Shown: positions 1 to 6,986 of the stretch, in pieces
Layout: the number at the start of each line of letters is the position of its first letter
Position numbering within the stretch: position 1 is the stretch's first letter
Assembly: GCA_029247315.1 (NCBI GenBank)
Contig: JAQWLM010000074.1
Span: 1-27,531 of the forward strand
Origin: AAA164-E04 sp014239995
GTDB lineage: Bacteria > Verrucomicrobiota > Verrucomicrobiia > Limisphaerales > AAA164-E04
Length of the DNA: 27,531 nt
Direction: 5' to 3'
Notes under the pieces: generated by a model
The model's database searches: none
What the model saw: the letters and a program-made list of their open reading frames with translations, nothing else
What the model was told of the DNA's origin: nothing
Translations under genes and position numbers: made by a program

Positions 1-458
1 TAAACTTATTCGAACACGGAAAATGGAACCCTTTCAAGGAGATGGAGTTGCTTCAGAATCGCCTGGGACGTTCCTTGCTTGAAACCTCCGCAATGCGAGG
101 GCACGAAGAGGAATCGGTAGGATCCGCACGGTGGGCTCCCCTTGTGGATGTTGTTGAGGACGACAAGGAATACCTGCTCAAGGTGGAAATCCCTGAAATA
201 AGGAAGGACGATGTCTCTGTCAGGGTGGAGAAGGGGGTCCTGAGGATTGAGGGCGAGAGGCCGTTTGAAAAAGAGAATGGGGATAAAAGAGTACATCGAC
301 TTGAAAGATCCTACGGACATTTCACGAGAACCTTTTCTCTGCCGGAAGATGCCGACGCGGGGCAAGTGAAGGCCGCGTTCAAGGATGGTGTCTTATTTGT
401 CCACGTTCACAAATGCGAAGAGGCGAAACCCAAGCAGATTGAGGTGACGGTGGATTGA
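1..458 (+). CDS. Hsp20/alpha-crystallin small heat-shock protein (5' end outside window)
   Basis: ATP-independent holdase chaperone that binds unfolding cytoplasmic proteins. The alpha-crystallin domain begins at WAPLVDVVEDDKEYLLKVEI and ends with the family signature AAFKDGVLFV; a C-terminal IEV resembles the I-x-I/V tail that docks on neighbouring subunits in oligomers. An ATG exists at 42, but the reading frame is open without a stop back to base 3. The codons before that ATG spell WNPFKEM, which continues as ELLQNRL, the classic N-terminal WxPFxEMxxLQxxL element of this family. The AAGGAG before 42 touches the ATG directly, so it is not a usable ribosome site. I therefore read the gene as truncated by the left edge, with the true start a few codons upstream. 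It is followed by a strong terminator, so it ends its transcription unit. Confidence 0.93.
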   Translation, partial: NLFEHGKWNPFKEMELLQNRLGRSLLETSAMRGHEEESVGSARWAPLVDVVEDDKEYLLKVEIPEIRKDDVSVRVEKGVLRIEGERPFEKENGDKRVHRLERSYGHFTRTFSLPEDADAGQVKAAFKDGVLFVHVHKCEEAKPKQIEVTVD

Positions 459-498
459 CGGCATTGGTTCCGGTCAACGATGGGGCAAACATGCAATT

Positions 499-533
499 GC
501 ACCCGGGAGTTTAGCTCCCGGGTGCTTTATTTC
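499..533 (+). terminator. Rho-independent terminator of the hsp20 unit
   Basis: A perfect 11-bp stem (499-509 with 515-525, GCACCCGGGAG pairing with CTCCCGGGTGC) closes a 5-base loop and is followed directly by TTTATTTC. It lies 40 bases after the hsp20 stop codon. The T tract is interrupted by one A but the stem is very GC-rich. Confidence 0.9.
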
Positions 534-748
534 GTAACAAGACAACTCAATGTGGTCGAGTTACCCTAATTGAGCCAAATTTTGCGTTAATCCGGTCGGA
601 TACAATGTTTGTTAAATTTTATACAATAAGTTAAAGCTGGGCCGTAGAGGTGGCATAGCCCGATCGGAGTCCATGCATTGATTCGATTCTGCTTCTATTT
701 CCACCGCCAATCCTCAATTGCTACGCGGGCCAAAGTCAATGTCCGCTT
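534..748. other. AT-rich intergenic stretch upstream of the DUF4915-like gene
   Basis: About 215 bases between the hsp20 terminator and the first possible start of the next gene. It contains two ATACAAT elements (600-606 and 621-627) that resemble -10 boxes, but neither has a TTGACA-like element at a proper distance, so I do not call a promoter. No RNA gene, repeat or convincing small gene is visible. The frame of the downstream gene stays open from 659, but without an ATG, GTG or TTG before 749. Confidence 0.4.
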
Positions 749-1663
749 TTGCTCTCGGTTGAGACACGCTTCCCTTGGGCGAGTGTGGAAATTTCTTTTG
801 CTGAAATTAATCGAAACAAAAAACCTATCGTCTTGTTCGGATCAGGAAATGCTGCCATGAACAGTGGATATGGAGGAGGTTTATACAAGTGTAAGGTAGT
901 TGGTGCTGAAGTTAGTTTGGAAAAGATATACTCCGGACCGTGTTACGGATTAATTAAAAAAGAAGATGCCTTTATATTTGTAGATAGCGACAAAGGTTTA
1001 TTTAAGTGTCAAAAAGGTGAGTTGCACAGCTTATGTAAACTGCCCAAAGCTGCAAGAGCTCATGGAATTTCATTTAATGAATCCAATGAAAAATATTATG
1101 TTACTTGTTCCAACCTTGACTCAGTTCTAGAGTTGGATGGCAACTTTAACGTCATACGTGAGTTTTCCCTCTCTTGCAAAAGGAGAAATACAGAGGAGCC
1201 CATGCATCATTGCAATGATAATCTAGCAATGGGGAACAGCCTGTTTGTTTCAATGTTTTCCTCAACCGGTAATTGGAAAAATGATGTTTTCGATGGTTGT
1301 ATCGCTGAATTCAATATTGAAACTGGTGAACGATTGCAAAATATAAAAGATGGGTTGTATATGCCGCACAATTTAAAAGAATTTGATGGGGCCATCCATG
1401 TCCTCGATTCCTTGCCAGGGCATTTATTGTTTAACAACCTATCCGTACAGGGAACTTTTCCGGGGTTTACCAGGGGATTGGATTATAATGCTGGATTGTA
1501 TTATATAGGACAAAGTAAAAATAGAAATTATTCAAAAACTTTGGGGCTTTCAAATAATATTTCAATCGACTGTGGTGTCATTGCCTTTAACCCACTAATG
1601 AAAGTTTCCAGATTCATGCAATTTCCTCACGCTATTGGTGAGATACATTCAATTGTAGTTTGA
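749..1663 (+). CDS. DUF4915/TIGR03032-like beta-propeller protein, AT-rich
   Basis: Function unknown. The C-terminal half carries the features I associate with this family: a YMPHNL segment near residue 206, then LDSLPGHLL, the conserved PGFTRGLDY motif near residue 238 followed by YYIGQSKNR, a CGVIAFNP strand and a terminal GEIHSIVV. The short repeated beta strands suggest a propeller fold. There is no signal peptide, so it is probably cytoplasmic. The start is uncertain: TTG at 749 is the first option and lacks a ribosome site; GTG at 785 and ATG at 857 (preceded by AGGA at 844-847) are alternatives, but the last would remove a likely first strand (KPIVLFGSG). The gene is much richer in A and T than its neighbours, including many AAA, AAT and ATA/TTA codons, suggesting transfer. 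In other genomes such proteins occur near glycan or sulfotransferase genes (family knowledge, not visible here). Confidence 0.7.
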   Translation: MLSVETRFPWASVEISFAEINRNKKPIVLFGSGNAAMNSGYGGGLYKCKVVGAEVSLEKIYSGPCYGLIKKEDAFIFVDSDKGLFKCQKGELHSLCKLPKAARAHGISFNESNEKYYVTCSNLDSVLELDGNFNVIREFSLSCKRRNTEEPMHHCNDNLAMGNSLFVSMFSSTGNWKNDVFDGCIAEFNIETGERLQNIKDGLYMPHNLKEFDGAIHVLDSLPGHLLFNNLSVQGTFPGFTRGLDYNAGLYYIGQSKNRNYSKTLGLSNNISIDCGVIAFNPLMKVSRFMQFPHAIGEIHSIVV

Positions 1664-1743
1664 AGGCTTTAAATAAGTTATACAAAACCATATCTTTAGC
1701 CCGTTGTGATCAATCCTGGTTCTTTTTGCCCCAACAAGACGGC

Positions 1744-2703
1744 TCATTGCAACTGGGATGCAAGGTTTGTGATGTTGGTTCGCATGCTATCCAGAAATGT
1801 GCCTGTACTCGGTCTTCCTCCTTGGGGGCGAACAACCACCCATGTAATCGCTCGTTTCTTGAGTCTCCTCTGGATTTCCTCATGGGGTGTTTCTTCCCAT
1901 AACATCCAGTGCGTTGGATTGATCTGCAACCAAGCATCCAGTGTATCCCAATCGGACTCAGGTGGCATTTGATCTGGTTCCCAGTGAAGGGAATGTAAAT
2001 TTAATGAATATGCCCGCGCCATGTACTGATATACCGGATGAGATGCAAGCAGAGGCTTGTTGCCAATGTCCGATTGAATCCTTTGCATCGCGATGTCCAG
2101 GGAAGCCAGATCTTGAATCAAACGCGCATGATTTCTGTCTAGTGAAGCCGCGTGGAATGGCCATTGTTCCTTGCAGGCCTCGTAGATCGCCTGTGCTTGT
2201 CTTTGTAACAAACCGAAATCCAGCCACGTTGTGGATGCAAATCCCTCATGTGAATGTTCTCCCTCAGGACCGTGTTGGTGGACGAGTGCCTGGCCCGTGG
2301 CAATCCATTGTTCCTTGAATGCGAGCGATGTATTCAGGAGCTTGGACACGGGGAGGCTTGTCGTTTCCAGCCAGCGGGCATAGCCGGCCCCGTTGAGCAA
2401 GATGAGGTCTGCCTTCTGATATTGAAGGATTTGCTCGCTTGTAGGATGCCAATAAGCCGGATCCGTCGTTTCAGGGGAAGCTGGGAAAACCACTTCGGCC
2501 CACGAGGTGTCAACCAGTTGTTCAGCTAGATAGTGCAAGGGTGCATTTACTGTCATGATCAAGGCCCTCGGCTTCCCAGTAACCGGAACCAAGGAAGGTT
2601 TCGATGCTTTTCCACAGCCGATGGAAAAACCAGGAGCCAAGCAGAATGTCAAGATCTTGACTGTCGCCTTGATTGATAGATGGGATTTAAGTTTGAATTT
2701 CAT
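1744..2703 (-). CDS. ZnuA/TroA-like metal ABC transporter substrate-binding lipoprotein, orphan
   Basis: Family PF01297, which captures Zn2+ or Mn2+ outside the membrane and hands it to an ABC permease. From the ATG at 2703 the product is 319 residues, with a basic N-terminus, a hydrophobic stretch and a likely lipobox ending at Cys30 (SIGC). Family landmarks: APLHYLAEQL (His57), YWHPTSEQ, a His-rich loop (H142, H144, H150, H152), SHPVYQYMARAYSL (His222) and a late acidic site WEETPHEE. The usual DPHxW ligand motif reads ASTTW at 156-160, so the second histidine is missing and may be replaced by the His loop. A TTG at 2721 would add six residues but is less likely. No permease or ATPase gene is nearby. 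It is transcribed divergently from the desaturase and convergently with the DUF4915-like gene. Metal specificity cannot be told. Confidence 0.8.
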   Translation of the reverse strand: MKFKLKSHLSIKATVKILTFCLAPGFSIGCGKASKPSLVPVTGKPRALIMTVNAPLHYLAEQLVDTSWAEVVFPASPETTDPAYWHPTSEQILQYQKADLILLNGAGYARWLETTSLPVSKLLNTSLAFKEQWIATGQALVHQHGPEGEHSHEGFASTTWLDFGLLQRQAQAIYEACKEQWPFHAASLDRNHARLIQDLASLDIAMQRIQSDIGNKPLLASHPVYQYMARAYSLNLHSLHWEPDQMPPESDWDTLDAWLQINPTHWMLWEETPHEEIQRRLKKRAITWVVVRPQGGRPSTGTFLDSMRTNITNLASQLQ

Positions 2704-2817
2704 CAGATCGATTCTTGTCAAAACAGGATATATTTTCTATGAACCCGCACTCGGCTTTGCGTCCAGTCATGAACCCAAGGCCGTAGGTAAGCATAATGAT
2801 AAATCCTGCATGAAGCC

Positions 2818-3720
2818 ATGGTTCTTGATAGACCACATCCGAAACATTATTGTATGCGCAGTACCTGTCGAGGGCTTTCAGCCGTCTTGAGAGACTGGCT
2901 AATGATGTTCTGTGCGATGGCTCTCGCCATCTGGCTGGACCGTTGGTGGTGCAACTTAATGGCCGTTTGGTTCATTGGATACATTCAGTTCTGTCTGGGG
3001 GAAGCACTGCTCCATGAGGCCTCCCATTATAATCTCTTTAAATCACGTCGTCTGCATGCATGGCTCCAGTGCTTATATGCCTACCCTTTTTTCCAGACCT
3101 TACATGGGTTTCAGAAGGAGCATCACCTGCATCACGTGGATCTCATGGGGGGGGGCGACCAGACCATGAAGGATTATCGTCGTTATGGGCTGGATGCCGC
3201 CAGGCATCCAGATATGTTTTTCATATGGTTCATCAAACCCTTCCTGGGTGGTCCAACGTGGTATTATCTACGGAGTGGGCCAGATTTAGATACGCGTTCC
3301 AGCTGCCTGCAGCTCGGTTTATTCTGGCTGCCCTTGCTTGTTTTTTGCACATGGGCAGGTTTCTTGGATATTTTGATCCTGTATTGGTTCCTGCCACTCG
3401 TTTGGCCTTTCCCCATTTTTCAATATTGGTCCGAAATCGAGGAACATTTCAACACCCGTACCGGCGCCAGATCCAACCTCTCTCGATGGGGAAATTTTTT
3501 CAAGCACAACGAGGGATATCATTGGATTCACCACCGGTATCCCTCCATCCCTTTTTACAAGCTCAAGGAGGCCCACGAGGCACTGGCCCCACAGGGTACT
3601 GATATAAGTCGAGGGTTTATTCAGTCTTTCCAGCAAATGCGGATACGCCAGAAACCCGTATGGCAAGGCCATCCAGCCTTACAACCAGGTCCCCTGAAAG
3701 AACCCCCGAGGTTTGAATGA
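2818..3720 (+). CDS. Membrane fatty acid desaturase family protein
   Basis: Integral membrane di-iron oxygenase of family PF00487, which inserts double bonds or hydroxyl groups in acyl chains or related lipids. All three histidine boxes are present: HEASH at 66-70, HHLHH at 102-106 and HWIHH near 237; an EIEEHFN segment before the last box carries another family histidine. Hydrophobic segments flank the boxes (about 27-60, 80-97, 140-165, 165-200). The length of 300 residues is normal. The ATG at 2818 lacks an obvious ribosome site, and starts at Met13 or Met29/30 are possible. The next gene begins inside its stop codon (ATGA at 3717-3720), so the two are probably co-transcribed. A run of nine G at 3147-3155 lies within the coding sequence, just after the second box. 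The substrate cannot be predicted. Confidence 0.85.
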   Translation: MVLDRPHPKHYCMRSTCRGLSAVLRDWLMMFCAMALAIWLDRWWCNLMAVWFIGYIQFCLGEALLHEASHYNLFKSRRLHAWLQCLYAYPFFQTLHGFQKEHHLHHVDLMGGGDQTMKDYRRYGLDAARHPDMFFIWFIKPFLGGPTWYYLRSGPDLDTRSSCLQLGLFWLPLLVFCTWAGFLDILILYWFLPLVWPFPIFQYWSEIEEHFNTRTGARSNLSRWGNFFKHNEGYHWIHHRYPSIPFYKLKEAHEALAPQGTDISRGFIQSFQQMRIRQKPVWQGHPALQPGPLKEPPRFE

Positions 3721-4013
3721 TACATCAAGTCTGTCGTGATCTATCCCATACAGCGCGTAATGCATGTCGATGGAATCATTCCCAGGACTGGGTGCTTTAC
3801 CAAGGCCCGATTGTTGCTGGACGATGCCCCTTTCTCGCCCTAAAAATGTCACTAGATTATGAAAAAGGCATAAGCGAAGATATCATGCGCTGTACGAAAT
3901 GTGAAAATGGCTATTTGCTTGTCCGGTTTGTTCAGGATATTGAGCTCGATCAATCTCCAAATTGCAAGGGGATCTGGTTGGATGGGGGAGAGTTCAGGCG
4001 CCTCCTGCAATGA
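3717..4013 (+). CDS. Small zf-TFIIB-like zinc-ribbon protein
   Basis: The last 42 residues match the zf-TFIIB domain (PF13453): MRCTKCENG at the start, then SPNCKGIWLDGGEF, the conserved C-x-GIWLD-GE ending. The third metal ligand, normally Cys in CPxC, is Ser here (SPNC), so only three cysteines remain. The ATG at 3717 overlaps the desaturase stop, which favours coupled translation, but the first 56 residues resemble nothing I know. Two internal ATGs, at 3846 and 3885, would give a shorter protein; 3885 places Met directly before the first zinc pair, as in many relatives, and may be the true start. The role is unknown; such proteins are common small cytosolic zinc binders. Confidence 0.6.
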   Translation: MIHQVCRDLSHTARNACRWNHSQDWVLYQGPIVAGRCPFLALKMSLDYEKGISEDIMRCTKCENGYLLVRFVQDIELDQSPNCKGIWLDGGEFRRLLQ

Positions 4014-4149
4014 GCAAGATCGCTCCTTCGTTGGTCTTCAGGCATCCCCTAATGGGACTGCTGCCTTGCACGGATGGATTCATCCCGATGTTTTTGACCG
4101 CAAGAATAAATCTGGCAAGTTCCCTGTTCATCCCTTTGAATCCCCAAAA

Positions 4150-5502
4150 GTGAATATCATCATCGTAGGTGCAGGCGAGGTGGGAAGGCATTTGGCTGAG
4201 GGCTTGTCTACTCAGTTACATAACATCACAGTCATTGAGGCTTCCGAGGAAAAGTCGGAGGATCTGGATGAGGGGCTTGATGCCACCGTGCTTTGTGGTA
4301 ACGGCGCAGCAGCCACTACCCTCGCCGAGGCAAATGTGGGTGAGTGTGATCTGTTTCTGGCTCTGACCAGTATGGACAACACCAATCTGGTTTCAGCTTC
4401 TCTGGCACATTCCATGGGAGCCAAAAAAACCGTTTCCCGGGTGCATGCAAGTGTGCAGCGTGAGGAATGGCTGTTTGATTATCGTTCGCATTTTGGGATT
4501 GATTACCTGTTCAGCACGGAGCGACTTGCGGCGGTCGAGTTAGCCAAATTCGTGAGGAATCCGGAGGGCTTGATGGTCGAGGACATTGCCCGTGGACGGA
4601 TTGAGTTACACCAGTACATGGTTTCCCCTGAAAGTGGAGCCCTCGGCGTGCCTCTCTCGAAACTTGGACTACCCGAGCGTGTGCGTGTTGCCTGTATCAT
4701 GCGCGATGGCGTTAATAGTATTCCTGGTGGGGAGGACCACTTAATGGCGGGTGATCTGGTGACCCTTTTCGGTGAACCCACTCTGCTTGATCAGGTCATC
4801 AGTCTTCTGGATCCCCGAGCCAGTCGCAAAAAGGATCTGAAAGTGGTGATTTATGGTGGTGGTGAGTATGCCTTTGCCTTGGCCCAGATGCTTGAAGGTG
4901 CCTCCGTCCATGTGCGAGTCATGGAAAAGCGGGAATCGGAATGCCGTCGTCTTTCAGCCATGTTGCAGGATTCCCTGATCATCAACGGGGATGCAACTTC
5001 CCTTCAACAGCTTCGAGAAGAGCAAGTTGATGAGGCTGATTTTTTCATCGCTGTGAGTCCGGATGATGAGGACAATGTGATGGCTTGCTTGCAGGCCAAG
5101 AGTCTGGGTACGGAGTATTGCCTGACCTTGATTCACCGTGCGGATTATGCCGATGTCATATATCGCAACCGTCAACGCCTCGGTCTGCTGGCCGCCGTGA
5201 GTCCGCGTCTGGCAACCAACCGTGACCTTCTCCGCTTCATGGAAGCTGGAAAATACCACAAATTTTCCGAGCTTCAGGGAGGCGTCGAGGTCATTCAATT
5301 AAGTTTGAGGGAGGGCAGCAAGATCCTGAATCACAAGATTTCTGAGATCGAGTGGCCCCGCGGTGCCGCTTTGGTGGGATTGCTGCGTGACCAGATGGCT
5401 ATTGTGCCCACTGGGGATGATGCCTTGTTTGCGGAGGATACGGTCTATGCCATTGTGACTGCCGAGGCGCGAAAACCGCTGGTTAAAATTTTGACCCGCT
5501 GA
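4150..5502 (+). CDS. trkA: Trk potassium uptake regulatory subunit TrkA
   Basis: Peripheral cytoplasmic NAD(H)-binding subunit that gates the TrkH potassium channel. Two RCK units in tandem: the first Rossmann domain with GAGEVG at residues 7-12 and an acidic end of strand 2 (VIEAS), followed by a TrkA_C domain; the second Rossmann domain with GGGEYA near residue 236, followed by a second TrkA_C domain. At 450 residues it matches usual TrkA length. The frame is open much further upstream, but homology starts at the GTG at 4150 (VNIIIVGAGEVG), so that start is chosen, although no Shine-Dalgarno sequence is visible. That leaves 136 bases after the zf-TFIIB gene with no identifiable gene. The stop codon overlaps the start of trkH (TGATG), showing translational coupling. 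Confidence 0.93.
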   Translation: MNIIIVGAGEVGRHLAEGLSTQLHNITVIEASEEKSEDLDEGLDATVLCGNGAAATTLAEANVGECDLFLALTSMDNTNLVSASLAHSMGAKKTVSRVHASVQREEWLFDYRSHFGIDYLFSTERLAAVELAKFVRNPEGLMVEDIARGRIELHQYMVSPESGALGVPLSKLGLPERVRVACIMRDGVNSIPGGEDHLMAGDLVTLFGEPTLLDQVISLLDPRASRKKDLKVVIYGGGEYAFALAQMLEGASVHVRVMEKRESECRRLSAMLQDSLIINGDATSLQQLREEQVDEADFFIAVSPDDEDNVMACLQAKSLGTEYCLTLIHRADYADVIYRNRQRLGLLAAVSPRLATNRDLLRFMEAGKYHKFSELQGGVEVIQLSLREGSKILNHKISEIEWPRGAALVGLLRDQMAIVPTGDDALFAEDTVYAIVTAEARKPLVKILTR

Positions 5503-6974
5503 TGAATTTTCGCCTGCTCAGCAAAATTCTAGGGATCCTGCTGCTGCTCATGGGGGGAACCCAGAGTCTTTGCTTGGCTTATGCCTACAGGTTTGATCCC
5601 CGGCATGATGGGCTTGATTCCTTTGAGGGCCTGCTACTCTCTGTTTCGGTGGATTTGGTTGCCGGATGTGTGCTGCTGCTTTTAGGCCGTGGCGGTGGAA
5701 AGGAAATTCTACGCAAGGAGGCCATTGCGATTGTGGGCTTAAGTTGGATTGTTTGCGCTTTTTTCGGTGCCATTCCATACCTTGTTTCTGAGCCTCGCAT
5801 GCAGCTGGCTGACGCTTTTTTTGAATCCATGTCGGGCTTTACGACCACGGGCGCCTCCATCATCCCGGATCTCGAACAGGTTCCAAGGGGCATTCTTTTA
5901 TGGCGTGGTCTGACTCAGTGGCTTGGTGGATTGGGTATCCTTGTTTTGTTTGTGGCGCTGCTTTCATACCTGGGGGTCGGAAGCAAGGCGCTTTTCAGGC
6001 ATGAATCCTCGGCAAAGGAAAGTGGAGGACTCCAGGCCCGCATACATGATGTTGCGCTGCGCATGTGGCAGATTTATCTAGCACTCAGCCTGGTGCTTTT
6101 TGGTGGGTTCATCCTCTTGGGAATGCCTTTTTTCGATGCCGTTTGCCATACGTTCACCACCGTCTCTACCGGTGGGTTCAGTCCTCACAATCGCAGTCTT
6201 GGCCACTACAACGACCCTCTCATTGAATGCTGGGCCATGCTTTTCATGATCCTTGGGGGAGTCAGTTTCATGTTGTATGCCTGGCTTTTGAGGGGGAAAT
6301 GGGGCCGCTGGAAGAAAGAAGAGGAAACGAAGTATTTTCTAGGTGTCCTTCTAGTGGCCACCGCATTGATCGCAGGCTATCACGTTTTTGGTCGTGAAAA
6401 CATGACGATCCTTCACGCCCTGAGGGTGGCTTCCTTTCAGGTGGTCTCCATCTTGACCACCGCAGGTTTTGTGACTGCCGATTATGATCTGTGGCCGACG
6501 TTTCCTGTGGTGATATTACTTGCCTTGATGGTGATTGGTGGATGTACGGGGTCCACATCGGGCGGTATCAAAATCAGCCGATGGCTTCTCTTCGCAAGGA
6601 CCATGAAGAAGGAACTGAATGAGAGTTTCCGTCCCAACGTGATTCGTACCGTGGGACTTAACGGTAATCCTGTGGATGCGGAGTTGCAGCGTCAAACGAT
6701 GTTTTTCATCGCTATTGCAGCGGTGATTATCGGCTTGACCACGGTGATTACCAGTCTCCTCGAACCTCAACTTGACTTGGTCTCGAGCCTTTCTGCCAGC
6801 ATGGCGATCTTCTTGAATATCGGACCCGCGCTTGGACAGCTTGGTCCAACAGAGACTTATGCGGCCCTAAAGGCTCCTACCAAGCTCATGTTTGCGCTCC
6901 TGATGGCCGTAGGACGACTTGAGATTTTTGCCATCTTGGTGTTGTTTTTTCCATCCCTCTGGCGGAAGTATTGA
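5502..6974 (+). CDS. trkH: Trk/Ktr potassium transporter membrane subunit TrkH
   Basis: Potassium-translocating inner-membrane subunit (PF02386). The four pore loops with their selectivity-filter glycines can be read: GFTTTGAS near residue 112, TVSTGGFS near 221, TTAGF near 319 and NIGPALG near 439; the segment GGCTGSTSGGIK near 347 belongs to the gating region of TM3. About ten hydrophobic segments surround them. The length of 490 residues is normal for TrkH. The start overlaps the trkA stop by one base, and the encoded proteins work as a complex. The gene ends 12 bases before the convergent glcD, with no terminator visible between them. Confidence 0.95.
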   Translation: MNFRLLSKILGILLLLMGGTQSLCLAYAYRFDPRHDGLDSFEGLLLSVSVDLVAGCVLLLLGRGGGKEILRKEAIAIVGLSWIVCAFFGAIPYLVSEPRMQLADAFFESMSGFTTTGASIIPDLEQVPRGILLWRGLTQWLGGLGILVLFVALLSYLGVGSKALFRHESSAKESGGLQARIHDVALRMWQIYLALSLVLFGGFILLGMPFFDAVCHTFTTVSTGGFSPHNRSLGHYNDPLIECWAMLFMILGGVSFMLYAWLLRGKWGRWKKEEETKYFLGVLLVATALIAGYHVFGRENMTILHALRVASFQVVSILTTAGFVTADYDLWPTFPVVILLALMVIGGCTGSTSGGIKISRWLLFARTMKKELNESFRPNVIRTVGLNGNPVDAELQRQTMFFIAIAAVIIGLTTVITSLLEPQLDLVSSLSASMAIFLNIGPALGQLGPTETYAALKAPTKLMFALLMAVGRLEIFAILVLFFPSLWRKY

Positions 6975-6986
6975 CGATGGAACACG

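Noticed and set aside
600..627. Two ATACAAT boxes as promoter -10 elements for the DUF4915-like gene.
   Set aside because: No matching -35 element at 15-19 bases; the area is simply AT-rich.
2788..2806. GCATAATGATAAATC in the divergent region beside the metal-binding lipoprotein gene, reminiscent of a Fur/Zur box.
   Set aside because: Only one half resembles the consensus and there is no dyad partner; a motif search against other metal genes of this genome would be needed.
3060..3602. 180-codon frame in another phase of the desaturase gene.
   Set aside because: The desaturase frame carries all three His boxes; this one is a shadow.
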